Positions 42,921 to 53,254 of a stretch of 64,000 bases of DNA are shown in pieces. Source of the stretch: Shewanella sp. VB17 (GTDB taxonomy: Bacteria > Pseudomonadota > Gammaproteobacteria > Enterobacterales > Shewanellaceae); contig NZ_JABRVS010000001.1 of the NCBI RefSeq assembly GCF_013248905.1, positions 2,852,001 through 2,916,000 of the forward strand, written 5' to 3'. The position numbers and the translations under genes were made by a program. Below the pieces are notes generated by a model. It was given only the letters and a program-made list of their open reading frames with translations, ran no database searches and was not told the DNA's origin. Numbering within the stretch: position 1 is the stretch's first letter; every line of letters starts with the position of its first letter.

Positions 42921-45545
42921 TTATGGCATCGTTTGCACGGGTGCCCATTGTAGCCATTGAGGATCAACATGCTTATTCAAGATGAACTGGGTATTAGGCT
43001 GTAATGTGTTTGATGCCGATGTGGGTGCTTGTGTGACGACGCCAATACCGCCGGCAAGGATGGTTTCTAATGTCCCTGTTTCAATCTTAGCCCCTGTAAA
43101 TAACCCGATGTCGACTTTGACACCGGAGAGATCCCAAAATTGACTGCTTTGATTGATTAAATGGCTAAACTTAGCGTCAATATGAGCATACATCAGCACA
43201 GAGTTACCAGTATCAGATAGAGCATAGTTGTCAACTTGGCCAATTTTCATGCCTCTAAAAAAGACTGGAGTCCCGGATTTTATTGATCCTAATGAACTGT
43301 CTTCTAATGTGAATTGCAGTTCTCCCGCTTTAGCGAGCACACTTGGGGTTAAGGTGCCGATAAATTGGCGACTGGTTGCCGTTTTTTGTCCTGGTAGTAC
43401 ACCCACATAGGGGCCTGTGATTAGGGTTTCTGCCGCCTTTATACCGGCTAAAGAGATTTGTGCTTCTACAATAAAATATTGCGCGTCCACTTGGGTAAAA
43501 TGATCGGCATAACGGCCATAAAGGTAGGCTTTAGCAGTGACATTGTGCAGATCTTTGTCCAGTTGAACGGTTTTAATTTCGCCTATTTGATGACCTTGGT
43601 AGCGGATCGGGGCTTTGGCCGCCAATTTAACATCAGCAGGGAAACTCAAGGTGATGGGTTGGGCGAGGGCTAATGCTAATGACTTATCTGCATAGAGGTG
43701 TTTTTGGTTACCTTGTTCTTTTTCATCGAGTAAGCCCAGTGTAATACTGCCCTTTAAGGCGCCTTGAAGCGAGGCTATATCGATATTAATACCTGTCATT
43801 GCAGCGTTGATGGATACTGCGCTGTTGCGCCAAAACACGGTATTAGATCTGAGTAAACTGGAAAATTGTTTTTGAATGCTGAAGGTTATAGCAAAGTTTT
43901 CACTGCTTGCCTGCCATTTTATATTGTTGACTTGCCCAATTTGCATTTTTTGATAATACACTGGCGCGCCAACAGAGAGATCGGCACCATCTGGGCTGCT
44001 TAAGGTTAATTGAGTTAAGTTGGCGTCATCAAAGTGCTTGTCAGCGTGTGCTTGCGATGTAAACAGCAACAACGAGGCATCTTTTTTCACTCTGGTCGTT
44101 GATTTACCTTGGATCAAGCTAATCGCGCCTTTAGTCAATGTACTGAGATCATTTGTTTTAACTGAAATGGCTTCTAGTGATGCCTCGATAGAAACGGCGC
44201 TTTCTGAGACAAAGTAACTGCCTTGGGTGATAAGTTCTGCAAATTCAGACGCTATCGCGATATGGTATTCGATGCCGGATAAATCGTGATTGAGTTTGAC
44301 TGAATCAACACGGCCGATAGCAAAATTTTTATATCTAACTTCAGCACCTTCATCTATTCCTTGATTACTATCGGATGTGAGGACTAGGGATAAATTTTTA
44401 TGGGCTAATGTATCAGGTTGTGTGGACAATAGGGGGTAGTGTGACAATGGTTTTCCTGCCCCAGGAGAGAAGTTAATAACACTGCCTGTGAGTAATCGCT
44501 CAACATGATCCACCCCTGAGAGTGAAAGTGTGGCCCCTTCTAACCAAAAGCTTGAGCTCGCTGAAAGTAACTTTGCATGTTCGGTATTGAGTTTTGCGGT
44601 AAATTCAACCCCTGAGTCAGTGAGGCTTGATCCTGTTATGCGGCCAATGGTGATGCCTCTAAAAACAATATTAGTGCCAACAGATGCGGAGCCGGCTTTC
44701 TCTGCGGTGAGCGTAAACTCAATGCCGCCGAGTGCTAGCTCTTCAGTTGCATAAATTTCATAATGTTGGCCTTTCTTTGCCGCTTGAGAATCTTCAGTTG
44801 AGCTAAAGCTTAACCCGCCAGCGAGTATCGTCGATAAGCTTTCGGTTTTGACTTTTATTCCTGCCAGTGATGCATCTATGTTAACCCCGGATACGTTCCA
44901 AAATTGCGAGTCGTGTTTCACCAGATGAGCGTATTGTTTGTCGATAAACGCAGTTAGTGAGATTTGTGTTGCACCTTTGAGTTGGTAGCTGATGATCTGC
45001 CCTACTGGAATTTGACGGTAAAATAGTTGTGATCCGACACTTAACGAGCCTAATTTTTGACTGGTTAGCTCGATCACAAGTCCATCTTCATTGGGCAGAA
45101 CTGCTGGTGCGTTTTCTTCTGCTTGGAAGAAAGATTGAGATTTGCCTTCGCCTGGTTGAATCGCAATATAATTACCAGAGAATAAGGTGTCTAATCCTTC
45201 AACACCAGTGATTGATGCTTTGGGTGCCACGAGCCAAAACTTAGTGTGTTGATTGAGAAAAGGCCCAGCTCTATAGTCCATTTTAAGATCGACATTAACC
45301 CCTTTTAGGTTTTCACCTATGCTGATGTCGACCACTTTTCCAACAGTGACCCCTTGATAACGCACTAATGTCTTGCCGACATCAATACCAGTGGCACTGG
45401 GAAAATGGATCCGTACTTCGATGCCTGCTTCCTTAATGCTCTTGACGCCGAGCCAAGCTCCCAAGGCTAATGCCAATAAAGGTAACAGCCAAATTGGCGA
45501 GAAGAGTTTCTTTTTTACAATTTTTGGTGCTTCAATGTGTGTCAT
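42921..45545 (-). CDS. letB: Seven-domain MCE protein, LetB/YebT type
   Basis: 874 residues. One N-terminal membrane helix (FSPIWLLPLLALALGAWLG) anchors it in the inner membrane, then seven MCE repeats follow. Each is recognisable by a strand like VRYQGVTVGKV, LFYRQIPVGQI, IVFRGITIGRI, VRYKNFAIGRV, VYYQKMQIGQV, IRYQGHQIGEI and VFFRGMKIGQV. E. coli LetB has the same count and length and forms a periplasmic tube for lipid passage between membranes. The gene overlaps the preceding PqiA-like gene by 14 nt, so it is the third gene of one operon. Substrate is presumably phospholipid. Confidence 0.92.
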   Translation of the reverse strand: MTHIEAPKIVKKKLFSPIWLLPLLALALGAWLGVKSIKEAGIEVRIHFPSATGIDVGKTLVRYQGVTVGKVVDISIGENLKGVNVDLKMDYRAGPFLNQHTKFWLVAPKASITGVEGLDTLFSGNYIAIQPGEGKSQSFFQAEENAPAVLPNEDGLVIELTSQKLGSLSVGSQLFYRQIPVGQIISYQLKGATQISLTAFIDKQYAHLVKHDSQFWNVSGVNIDASLAGIKVKTESLSTILAGGLSFSSTEDSQAAKKGQHYEIYATEELALGGIEFTLTAEKAGSASVGTNIVFRGITIGRITGSSLTDSGVEFTAKLNTEHAKLLSASSSFWLEGATLSLSGVDHVERLLTGSVINFSPGAGKPLSHYPLLSTQPDTLAHKNLSLVLTSDSNQGIDEGAEVRYKNFAIGRVDSVKLNHDLSGIEYHIAIASEFAELITQGSYFVSESAVSIEASLEAISVKTNDLSTLTKGAISLIQGKSTTRVKKDASLLLFTSQAHADKHFDDANLTQLTLSSPDGADLSVGAPVYYQKMQIGQVNNIKWQASSENFAITFSIQKQFSSLLRSNTVFWRNSAVSINAAMTGINIDIASLQGALKGSITLGLLDEKEQGNQKHLYADKSLALALAQPITLSFPADVKLAAKAPIRYQGHQIGEIKTVQLDKDLHNVTAKAYLYGRYADHFTQVDAQYFIVEAQISLAGIKAAETLITGPYVGVLPGQKTATSRQFIGTLTPSVLAKAGELQFTLEDSSLGSIKSGTPVFFRGMKIGQVDNYALSDTGNSVLMYAHIDAKFSHLINQSSQFWDLSGVKVDIGLFTGAKIETGTLETILAGGIGVVTQAPTSASNTLQPNTQFILNKHVDPQWLQWAPVQTMP

Positions 45546-46164
45546 CTTTCGATTCCAGTCGATCCCAGAGTAAACGAGTGTCTAGTACTTTTGCTGCCAG
45601 TTGGGTCAGCAGAATGACTAATGCGAATGCGGTGGCAGCCGGAGCGGGCTTTGCATCTAATAATTGGCCCATGTTGACCAATGCAACAGTAATGGATATC
45701 ACAAACAGGTCTAACATAGACCAGCGGCCTATCCATTCAATGATGTGAAATCCTAACATGAGTTTTTTTTTCGAAATAGGTAAACGAAAACTGATGGCAG
45801 TTAAATAAACGGTTAATCCGACAATCTTAAGCAAAGGGACTAAAATACTGGCGGTAAACAAGATAATGGCGATAGGGAACATACCTGTGTGTACTAGATG
45901 TGCTATCCCAGAAAATATTGTGTCATGGCGTATATTTCCCCGATCTATGAGCATGGTTATCGGGTATATATTGGCCGGTATTAACAAGATAGCTGCAGTG
46001 ATTAACAGTGCCCAGCTTTGCTGTAAGCTATGATGATGTCTAACCGATAAAGCGTTATCGCAACGTGAACAATGACTTTGTTCTTGTTTATTGAGCATAT
46101 AACAGGTGTGACATGACGTTAAGCCTATTTCTTTACCTTGTGTTGTTTGTGTGAGGTTATTCAT
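45532..46164 (-). CDS. PqiA-domain inner-membrane protein, second half of a split LetA/PqiA
   Basis: 210 residues with an N-terminal zinc ribbon (CHTCYM and CSRCDN) and four membrane helices (ILLIPANIYPITMLI, then ILVPLLKIVGLTVYL, others). This is one PqiA domain. LetA and PqiA of E. coli join two such domains in one chain of about 420 residues; here each is its own gene. It overlaps the upstream PqiA gene by 8 nt and letB by 14 nt. The pair likely forms the inner-membrane partner that feeds lipids to LetB. Confidence 0.88.
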   Translation of the reverse strand: MNNLTQTTQGKEIGLTSCHTCYMLNKQEQSHCSRCDNALSVRHHHSLQQSWALLITAAILLIPANIYPITMLIDRGNIRHDTIFSGIAHLVHTGMFPIAIILFTASILVPLLKIVGLTVYLTAISFRLPISKKKLMLGFHIIEWIGRWSMLDLFVISITVALVNMGQLLDAKPAPAATAFALVILLTQLAAKVLDTRLLWDRLESKDDTH

Positions 46165-46783
46165 CGAGAAAGCTCCACATGTGTTCTACATTATATTCAC
46201 GCTGCAAGAATAGAGTGGCAATAAATAATAGGATGAAACAGAAGGTACCGAGGCCTAAAAAAATATCAGCAAAATCGGATAAATTGAATACGGTGACTAA
46301 AATACTAATCAGGTAAATTTCTAACATAGTTAATTGAGAAACAAAATGTTGATAGCCAAGTAACCGTTTGAGTTGTCGCCTAAAAAAAGGTGAATGTAGG
46401 CGATACTTGATAATAAGTATTTGAGATAGAATCGATATAATGAGTATACCAGGTGCGATGATTGCGGTGATGATGACGGCGATCCCAACGAGCCAATAAC
46501 CTTCATCATATACCGCCAACGCGCCTTCAATAATGGTCGTTGTTCTAACACTGCCTAAAAAATGTAATTCTAAAATGGGAAAAAAATTGGCGGGTGTAAA
46601 GCAGATTAGCGCAGTAATGCATAAGGCTAACATGCCGTTAATTGAACAGTAGGGAGTGTCGTATAAAACAGTATTGCAACGGGGACACAGTGCTCGAACA
46701 CCTGACGGTAAGGCCCGTTTAGTCACCACTAAATCACAAGAGTGGCATAAGGTCACACTATCCTTAATACAATCTGATCCCAT
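46157..46783 (-). CDS. PqiA-domain inner-membrane protein, first half of a split LetA/PqiA
   Basis: 208 residues from ATG 46783 (MGSDCIKDSV); an in-frame TTG at 46834 would add 17 and neither has a close ribosome site (AAGGA is 14 nt before the ATG). Zinc ribbon CHSCDL and CPRCNT, then four membrane helices with LICFTPANFFPILELHFLG typical of the family. First gene of the three-gene lipid-transport operon. Confidence 0.85.
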   Translation of the reverse strand: MGSDCIKDSVTLCHSCDLVVTKRALPSGVRALCPRCNTVLYDTPYCSINGMLALCITALICFTPANFFPILELHFLGSVRTTTIIEGALAVYDEGYWLVGIAVIITAIIAPGILIISILSQILIIKYRLHSPFFRRQLKRLLGYQHFVSQLTMLEIYLISILVTVFNLSDFADIFLGLGTFCFILLFIATLFLQREYNVEHMWSFLDE

Positions 46784-47083
46784 GTTGTGTTTTTTATTCC
46801 TTAATTGTGTGCCATTAACCGATATTTTGATCAATAGATAAGCTTACCGCTGTTGTATTACTTTCATCATCAAATCATGATCAAGTATATACCCAAATCA
46901 CGTTTAAGATTCAGTATGGGGCAAAGCTAAGAGTATTTTTTACACCGAAAAATATTGATTTTCCTTTGATCCCGGCAACGAGCCTGTCAAGGATACCCGA
47001 TTGATGGTCATCAATAATGAAGATGAGAATACCAGATTTTTTAGAATACTTGCACAATAAGTTATTTTTATGAGACCCTATAA
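46784..47083. other. Divergent promoter region between the PqiA operon and yebG
   Basis: About 300 bp that must carry the promoters of both operons. A small palindrome ATTGATGGTCATCAAT lies at 47000-47015. Nothing else recognised. Confidence 0.45.
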
Positions 47084-47099
47084 CTGTATATAAAAACAG
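47084..47099 (+). promoter_or_regulatory. LexA (SOS) box before yebG
   Basis: CTGTATATAAAAACAG fits the consensus CTG-N10-CAG with an AT-rich centre exactly. It ends 14 nt before the yebG ATG, so LexA would block the promoter. Confidence 0.92.
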
Positions 47100-47113
47100 T
47101 GCAAGGAATAATT

Positions 47114-47398
47114 ATGACGGTAATGACTAAATTTGTCGTAGTAAGAGAAGGGGTTGAGAAGATGACGTTTACATCTAAGAAGGAGGCGGATGCTTACGAT
47201 AAAATGCTTGATATCGCTGATCTGCTGATGCCGTTTTTAACGGATTCAGCACTTGAACTCGAGGACACTATCTGCGAAAAATTAAGCTTCTATTTAGCTG
47301 AGCATAGAGAGCATCTAGCGAGTTTATTAAAAGGAGTGGTACCATCAGAGGTTAAATCGGTCAAAAAAATGGCCAAAAAGGTTGAACCTAAAAAATAG
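47114..47398 (+). CDS. yebG: YebG, DNA-damage-inducible protein
   Basis: 94 residues from ATG 47114, with AAGGA 6 nt upstream. FVVVREGVEKMTFTSKKEAD and YDKMLDIADLL match YebG closely; the C-terminus is the usual variable Lys-rich tail. YebG is a conserved SOS regulon protein of unknown biochemical function. The LexA box directly upstream confirms the regulation seen elsewhere. Confidence 0.95.
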   Translation: MTVMTKFVVVREGVEKMTFTSKKEADAYDKMLDIADLLMPFLTDSALELEDTICEKLSFYLAEHREHLASLLKGVVPSEVKSVKKMAKKVEPKK

Positions 47399-47802
47399 CG
47401 TGTAAGGATATTTATCAACGAATTTTAGGCTGATTTTAGATCGATTCACAAAAATAGATCAAATTAGTCTTGAAAATGGGATAAAAAACGTCGAAAGTGC
47501 GTTACTTGGTTAAACGATAAGCAATTATTCATAATTGGTGGTCGCAATCGTGCCAGTCACGCTTATAATAGGCGGTTGGAATGATGTGGATGTTAAATCT
47601 CTTTAATTCTTAGAATGAATGCTTGGCGTTTGTGAGTTGTAATTGCTAAGGTATGTCTGCTGCGTTTGTACTCTTTGTTTAATGGTTAACCATTGACTCG
47701 ATATTAAATGCTATTGCGCCTGATGAATATAAACGACCCTTAATGGTGTATTCCTGTGAATATGCTTTGGATAGAGTCCCTTTTTAAACTGTGGAAGTAA
47801 TG
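47399..47802. other. Intergenic region between yebG and proQ
   Basis: About 400 bp without a supported gene. A 14-bp palindrome AATGGTTAACCATT lies at 47681-47694, about 110 nt before proQ, and could be a regulator site. No terminator was recognised after yebG. Confidence 0.45.
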
Positions 47803-48447
47803 ATGGAATCAACAGATAAGTTGACCGACACCAACGCAATTCTTGCGTATTTATATGAAACATTTCCTTTGTGCTTTATCGCCGAAGGTGAAACTAAGCC
47901 ATTAAAGATTGGATTGTTTCAGGATTTGGCTGAAAGGTTAGCTGATGATTCTAAAGTCAGTAAAACTCAATTGAGAATTGCGTTAAGACGCTATACTAGC
48001 AGTTGGCGTTACCTTAAAGGTGTCAAAGCTGGTGCGCAACGTATTGACTTAAGTGGCCAGGAATGTGGAGCGTTAGAGCAAGAGCACATTGATCATGCTC
48101 AGTTGACGCTTAAAGAGAGTCAAGAAAAAGCCAAAGCAAAACGTATAGCCAAAGCGACAGCTGCAAAAGCAAGTGAAACTACTAGTACTAAGTCGGTTAA
48201 AAAAACGGCGCCAAAGCGCACTAAACCGATAGCTAAACCGACACTTAAACCAGCTAAAGAAGTGGCTCCAGCTGTTGAGTTAACACCAGCGGTATTAAAT
48301 GAGCTAAAACAACATCAGCGCGTTAATGTCAAACTGGGTAAATTACCTGTTGCTGGTGTGATTGTTGATATTAAAAAAGAAGATGTTCAAGTGCAATTGG
48401 ACTCAGGTTTGACGGTGAAAGTTCGCATTGAGCACATAATGCTGTAA
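47803..48447 (+). CDS. proQ: RNA chaperone ProQ
   Basis: 214 residues. The N-terminal FinO/ProQ domain (about 8-115) shows ILAYLYETFPLCF, LKIGLFQDLAERL, LRIALRRYTSSWRYL; this part binds structured small RNAs and mRNA 3' ends. A Lys/Ala/Thr-rich linker follows, then a C-terminal SH3-like domain (VNVKLGKLPVAGVIVDI through VRIEHIML). Two ATGs are adjacent (47800, 47803); GGAAG is better spaced for the second. It is followed after 37 nt by prc, the same pairing as in E. coli, where both affect osmoregulation. Confidence 0.95.
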   Translation: MESTDKLTDTNAILAYLYETFPLCFIAEGETKPLKIGLFQDLAERLADDSKVSKTQLRIALRRYTSSWRYLKGVKAGAQRIDLSGQECGALEQEHIDHAQLTLKESQEKAKAKRIAKATAAKASETTSTKSVKKTAPKRTKPIAKPTLKPAKEVAPAVELTPAVLNELKQHQRVNVKLGKLPVAGVIVDIKKEDVQVQLDSGLTVKVRIEHIML

Positions 48448-48484
48448 CACACTTAAATTTAATCTTAAAAGGAGTAACTTGTTG

Positions 48485-50551
48485 ATGCGGAAAATACCCT
48501 TGGTTGTCTCAATCGCCAGTATTTTTGTCGGTTTTTCGTCGTGGGCGTTAACCCCATCAATTCCATTCAGCGAGTTACCCGCTTTAACACAGGAGCCACA
48601 ACATAAAGTGGCTAGCAAGCGTGTTACCGATCTCTTCACTCGATCCCATTACCACCGATTTAAGCTTGATGATACGTTTTCTGTACACGTTTATGAGCGT
48701 TATCTAAAACAACTCGATTATCGACGTAATGTCATGCTGCAAAGCGACCTTGATACATTTATGGCGTATTCAAAGCAATTTGATGACATGCTTAAAAGTG
48801 GCGATTTAACCCCAGCTTATAAAATGTTTGAATTGGTGCAAAAGCGACGTTATGAACGGTTTTCTTATGCGTTGTCATTACTAGATAAAGAAATGGATTT
48901 TACACTCGCCAATGACAATTATCAGTATGATCGCGAAGAGGCTGCTTGGCCTAAAGATGAAGCCGAGGTGAATGAATTATGGCGTCAGCGTGTGAAATAC
49001 GATGCATTAAATTTAGCGTTAACCGGAAAAACGTGGCAAGAAATTGTGCCTGTGCTTGAAAAGCGTTATAACAATGCGATTAAACGATTAAGTCAAACAA
49101 AAAGCGAAGATGTTTTTCAAGGCATGATGAATGCATTTTCTCGTAGCGTAGAACCTCATACTAGTTACCTATCTCCTCGTAACGCAGAACGTTTCCAAAT
49201 GGAAATGAACCTAAGCCTTGAAGGCATTGGCGCCGTGTTACAGATGGATGACGATTACACAGTGATCAAAAGTTTAGTGGCTGGTGGTCCAGCTGCAACG
49301 AGTGCGAAATTATCTCCAGAAGATAAAATTGTTGGTGTAGGTCAAAATGGCAAAGAAGTCATTGATGTTATTGGCTGGCGCCTTGACGATGTGGTCGAAT
49401 TAATCAAAGGCCCCAAAGGCAGTAAAGTCGTATTACAAATTTTACCTAAAAAAGGCGGTTCATCAGCTAAGCCTTTTGAAATTGTTATTGTTAGAGATAA
49501 AATCAGATTAGAAGATAGGGCTGCCACTTCCGAAGTGATTGAACCCAAAAAAGGACGATACGCTAATCGCAAAGTAGGTGTGATTCAGATCCCTGGCTTT
49601 TATATGGGGTTATCTGTTGATGTGTCTAAAGAACTGGCTAAATTGAAAGAAGCACAGGTTGAAGGGGTGATCATTGACCTTAGAGGTAATGGTGGTGGTG
49701 CCTTAACCGAAGCCACGTTATTAACGGGTTTGTTCATTGAACAAGGTCCAGTGGTTCAGATTAGAGATGCCAATGGTAAAGTTTCTCAAAATCGTGATAA
49801 TGATGGCAAAGTAACTTATTCTGGCCCATTAAGTGTGATGGTTGATCGTTATAGTGCATCGGCTTCTGAGATTTTTGCTGCAGCCTTACAAGACTATGAC
49901 CGTGCACTGATTGTAGGTGAATCAACGTTTGGTAAAGGCACTGTACAGCAGCATAAGAGCCTAGGCCGTATCTACGATATGTATGAAAAGCCTATTGGGC
50001 ATGTTCAATATACAATAGCGAAATTTTACCGTATTAATGGTGGCAGTACTCAGCTTAAAGGAGTCACACCTGACATTGCTTTTCCTAGTGCGTTAGCACC
50101 TGGTGAATATGGTGAAGCTGAGGAAGACAATGCGCTACCTTGGGATAAAGTGCCTGTGGCGCAATACAGTACCTTGGGTGATGTTAATCCGAGTCTCATT
50201 ACACATTTAGATGAGATGCATAAGGTGCGTATTAAACAAGATGTAGAATTTAGTTATATCTACCAAGATATTGCTGAATTCAAGGTACATCACAATGAGA
50301 AAACCATATCATTGGTTGAGAGCGAGCGGATTAATGAGCGTGAAGCCAATGATAAAAAGCAACTGGAACGTTTGAATAAACGTCGTGTCAGTCAAGGCTT
50401 TGCTGCGCTCAAGAGTTTAGACAACGATGATGAAGACACCTCAGATAAAGAGGATGAAGTTAAGACCCCTGATGCTTTTCTTGATGAAACCGTGAGTATT
50501 ACGCTCGACTTGGTTGATATTGAACAAGTGGCCAAAAATACCATAAAATAA
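48485..50551 (+). CDS. prc: Tail-specific periplasmic protease Prc
   Basis: 688 residues, S41 family. Signal peptide 1-20 (ending FSSWA). N-terminal helical domain, a PDZ domain around 240-330 (LSLEGIGAVLQMDDDY, PEDKIVGVGQNG), and the catalytic core with DRYSASASEIFAAALQDY (Ser nucleophile) and STFGKGTVQ (Lys base). It degrades periplasmic proteins with exposed C-termini and trims penicillin-binding protein 3. AAAGGAG precedes two TTG codons and the ATG at 48485; ATG was chosen. A good terminator follows. Confidence 0.95.
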   Translation: MRKIPLVVSIASIFVGFSSWALTPSIPFSELPALTQEPQHKVASKRVTDLFTRSHYHRFKLDDTFSVHVYERYLKQLDYRRNVMLQSDLDTFMAYSKQFDDMLKSGDLTPAYKMFELVQKRRYERFSYALSLLDKEMDFTLANDNYQYDREEAAWPKDEAEVNELWRQRVKYDALNLALTGKTWQEIVPVLEKRYNNAIKRLSQTKSEDVFQGMMNAFSRSVEPHTSYLSPRNAERFQMEMNLSLEGIGAVLQMDDDYTVIKSLVAGGPAATSAKLSPEDKIVGVGQNGKEVIDVIGWRLDDVVELIKGPKGSKVVLQILPKKGGSSAKPFEIVIVRDKIRLEDRAATSEVIEPKKGRYANRKVGVIQIPGFYMGLSVDVSKELAKLKEAQVEGVIIDLRGNGGGALTEATLLTGLFIEQGPVVQIRDANGKVSQNRDNDGKVTYSGPLSVMVDRYSASASEIFAAALQDYDRALIVGESTFGKGTVQQHKSLGRIYDMYEKPIGHVQYTIAKFYRINGGSTQLKGVTPDIAFPSALAPGEYGEAEEDNALPWDKVPVAQYSTLGDVNPSLITHLDEMHKVRIKQDVEFSYIYQDIAEFKVHHNEKTISLVESERINEREANDKKQLERLNKRRVSQGFAALKSLDNDDEDTSDKEDEVKTPDAFLDETVSITLDLVDIEQVAKNTIK

Positions 50552-50570
50552 CATTTATCACTCACATAGA

Positions 50571-50594
50571 AACGCGCTTATGGCGCGTTTTTTT
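50571..50594 (+). terminator. Rho-independent terminator after prc
   Basis: AACGCGC (50571-50577) pairs with GCGCGTT (50583-50589), followed by a run of seven T. It ends the proQ-prc unit before pepN. Confidence 0.92.
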
Positions 50595-50646
50595 ATATCC
50601 ACCCCCCTATAAATGCCCTCTAACATACAAAAATTAAGGTCGGAAA

Positions 50647-53208
50647 ATGACAAAAATCAATGCGAAGTATCTTAAAGATTATCGAGCTCCAGCATTTACC
50701 ATTACCCATATTGATTTAAATTTTGAGTTAGATGGGAAAAATACTCAAGTGATTGCGAAGAGTCAGTGTGTACGTCAAGACAAAGAGCAAACCAGCTTAG
50801 TGCTCAATGGTGATCAGCTGACGTTGTTATCGGTTAAGATCAATGGTAATGATGTTACCTACATTCAACATGCAACGAGTTTGATCATTGAGACTGCCTT
50901 GGTTGAGTTTGAATTAGAGATCATTACACAACTTGATCCTGAGGCCAACTTAAGCCTTGAAGGACTGTATATGTCTGATGGGGCCTATTGCACGCAGTGT
51001 GAAGCTGAAGGGTTTAGACGCATCACGTATTTCCTTGATAGACCCGATGTCCTTGCTGTCTATAGTGTTCGAATTGTTGCTGAAAAAGAGACTTTTCCTT
51101 ATCTTTTGAGTAACGGTAATCTCGTTGAACAAGGGGATATCGAAGGTGGACGACACTTTGTACAATGGCAAGATCCTTTCCCTAAACCCGCTTATTTATT
51201 TGCCTTAGTGGCGGGTGATTTTGACCTGTTAGAAGATGAGTTTATCACCTGTAGTGAACGGCCCATTAAATTGCAGGTTTTCGTTGATAAAGGTAATCTA
51301 GATAAGTCACATCATGCGATGGCATCACTGAAAAAATCCATGGCGTGGGATGAATCTCGATTTGATCTTGAATATGATCTTGATATCTACATGATCGTTG
51401 CCGTTGATTTTTTTAACATGGGTGCGATGGAAAACAAGGGGCTAAATGTCTTCAACACTAAATATGTGTTAGCGGATACGAGTTCGGCTACCGATGTTGA
51501 CTATCATGGTATTGAGTCTGTTGTGGGCCATGAATATTTTCATAATTGGACTGGTAATAGGGTAACTTGCCGTGATTGGTTCCAGTTAAGTCTTAAAGAA
51601 GGGTTAACCGTTTTTAGGGATCAAGAATTCAGCTCCGATCTTGGTTCTCGTGCTGTGAATCGTATTCATGCAATTAAAGTCATTAAAAACCAACAGTTTG
51701 CCGAAGATTCAGGCGCAATGTCACATCCTATTCGACCTGATTCTGTGATTGAGATGAATAATTTTTATACTGTCACCGTGTATAATAAAGGTGCAGAGGT
51801 GATTCGCATGATGCATACCTTGCTCGGTGAGTCCCGATTTCAAGCGGGTATGAAGCTTTATTTTAAACGTCATGATGGACAAGCTGTGACGTGTGATGAT
51901 TTCATTGCTGCGATGCAAGATGCCAGTGGTGTTGATCTTCAACATTTCTCCTTGTGGTATAGCCAGTCAGGCACGCCCACTGTCAGTGTGACAGAGCAGT
52001 ATGATGAAGTGAGTAAGTGCTATTCACTGGTGATTAAACAGCATACAAATGCGACTGCTGATCAACTTGATAAAGCCCCCTTGCATATTCCGTTCGATCT
52101 TGAACTTATTTCATCTGATGGTGAGACCATGTTAAGTGAAGTATTGGATGTTAAATTAGCTGATCAAACGTTTATTTTTAATGATCTCGATCATCAACCT
52201 ATCCCATCACTATTGCAGAATTTCTCAGCACCAGTGAAGCTTGATTTTAATTATTCGGTTGAGCAATTGGTCCACTTAATGCGCTATGCAAGCAGTGAAG
52301 TAGCGCGGTGGGAAGCATCGGTTGCCTTGTTTAGCCAGTCAATTTGGAGCAATGTTGATAAGCTCGCAGCCAAACAAGCCATGCATGTTGATTGCAGGGT
52401 CGTGGATGCTTATCGCGGTGTACTGTTATCTGAAACCTTAGATCCGGCACTGGTGGCGGAGATCCTGACTTTACCCAGTGTTTCTGCGTTAATTGAGCAA
52501 GCTAGTGTTGTGGATCTCGATAGTTTGGTGATGGCGCGTGATTTCGTTATTGGGGAGCTAGCTTCAGGCTGTGAAGATGAATTATTGACGCGTTATCGCG
52601 AGCAAATCAATGTTGATAATGCCTCTGCCCGCTCGCTTAAAAATGCGTGTTTGCTATTGTTACAAAAAGTATCGATTTTGCATCAGGTCCATGCTCAATC
52701 TCAGTACGAAAATGCCACCAATATGACAGACAGTTTAGGTGCCTTACTTGCGCTTAATAGTGATGAGTCGCCTTTAAGAAGCGAACTGATGGCAGATTAT
52801 GAGGATAAATGGTTAGTGACGCCACTGGTGATGGATAAGTGGCTAACCTTGCATGCGGCATGTGGATCTGACCAATGTTTAGAGAGACTGGAGAAGCTGA
52901 CAGAGCATGCAGCATTTAGTTTTTCTAATCCTAATCGTGTCCGATCTTTAGTGGGGGCATTTACTGCTAATTTAGTTCAATTTCATCGATATGATGGTAA
53001 AGGGTATGAGTTTTTAACTGAAACCATCATTAAGTTAAATACGTCGAACCCGCAAGTGGCTGCGAGACTTATTACTCCATTAATACAGTTTAAGAAATTC
53101 GATATTCATCGACAAGGTTTGATAAAAAGTGCCTTAGAGCGGATTTTAGCATTGCCTGAACTGTCTACCGATCTGTACGAGAAAGTGTCTAAAGCCCTGG
53201 ATTATTAG
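50647..53208 (+). CDS. pepN: Aminopeptidase N
   Basis: 853 residues, M1 zinc metallopeptidase of the E. coli PepN type, cytoplasmic. GAMENKGLN binds the substrate amino end; HEYFHNWTGNRVT carries the zinc ligands (HExxH) with the catalytic Glu, and the downstream Glu ligand lies in LKEGLTVFRDQEF. Full length. AAGGT precedes the ATG at 50647. It releases N-terminal residues from peptides in protein turnover. Confidence 0.97.
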   Translation: MTKINAKYLKDYRAPAFTITHIDLNFELDGKNTQVIAKSQCVRQDKEQTSLVLNGDQLTLLSVKINGNDVTYIQHATSLIIETALVEFELEIITQLDPEANLSLEGLYMSDGAYCTQCEAEGFRRITYFLDRPDVLAVYSVRIVAEKETFPYLLSNGNLVEQGDIEGGRHFVQWQDPFPKPAYLFALVAGDFDLLEDEFITCSERPIKLQVFVDKGNLDKSHHAMASLKKSMAWDESRFDLEYDLDIYMIVAVDFFNMGAMENKGLNVFNTKYVLADTSSATDVDYHGIESVVGHEYFHNWTGNRVTCRDWFQLSLKEGLTVFRDQEFSSDLGSRAVNRIHAIKVIKNQQFAEDSGAMSHPIRPDSVIEMNNFYTVTVYNKGAEVIRMMHTLLGESRFQAGMKLYFKRHDGQAVTCDDFIAAMQDASGVDLQHFSLWYSQSGTPTVSVTEQYDEVSKCYSLVIKQHTNATADQLDKAPLHIPFDLELISSDGETMLSEVLDVKLADQTFIFNDLDHQPIPSLLQNFSAPVKLDFNYSVEQLVHLMRYASSEVARWEASVALFSQSIWSNVDKLAAKQAMHVDCRVVDAYRGVLLSETLDPALVAEILTLPSVSALIEQASVVDLDSLVMARDFVIGELASGCEDELLTRYREQINVDNASARSLKNACLLLLQKVSILHQVHAQSQYENATNMTDSLGALLALNSDESPLRSELMADYEDKWLVTPLVMDKWLTLHAACGSDQCLERLEKLTEHAAFSFSNPNRVRSLVGAFTANLVQFHRYDGKGYEFLTETIIKLNTSNPQVAARLITPLIQFKKFDIHRQGLIKSALERILALPELSTDLYEKVSKALDY

Positions 53209-53254
53209 CCTAAGATAACATCACTTTGTAGTGGGTTATCTGTCAAATAATGAT

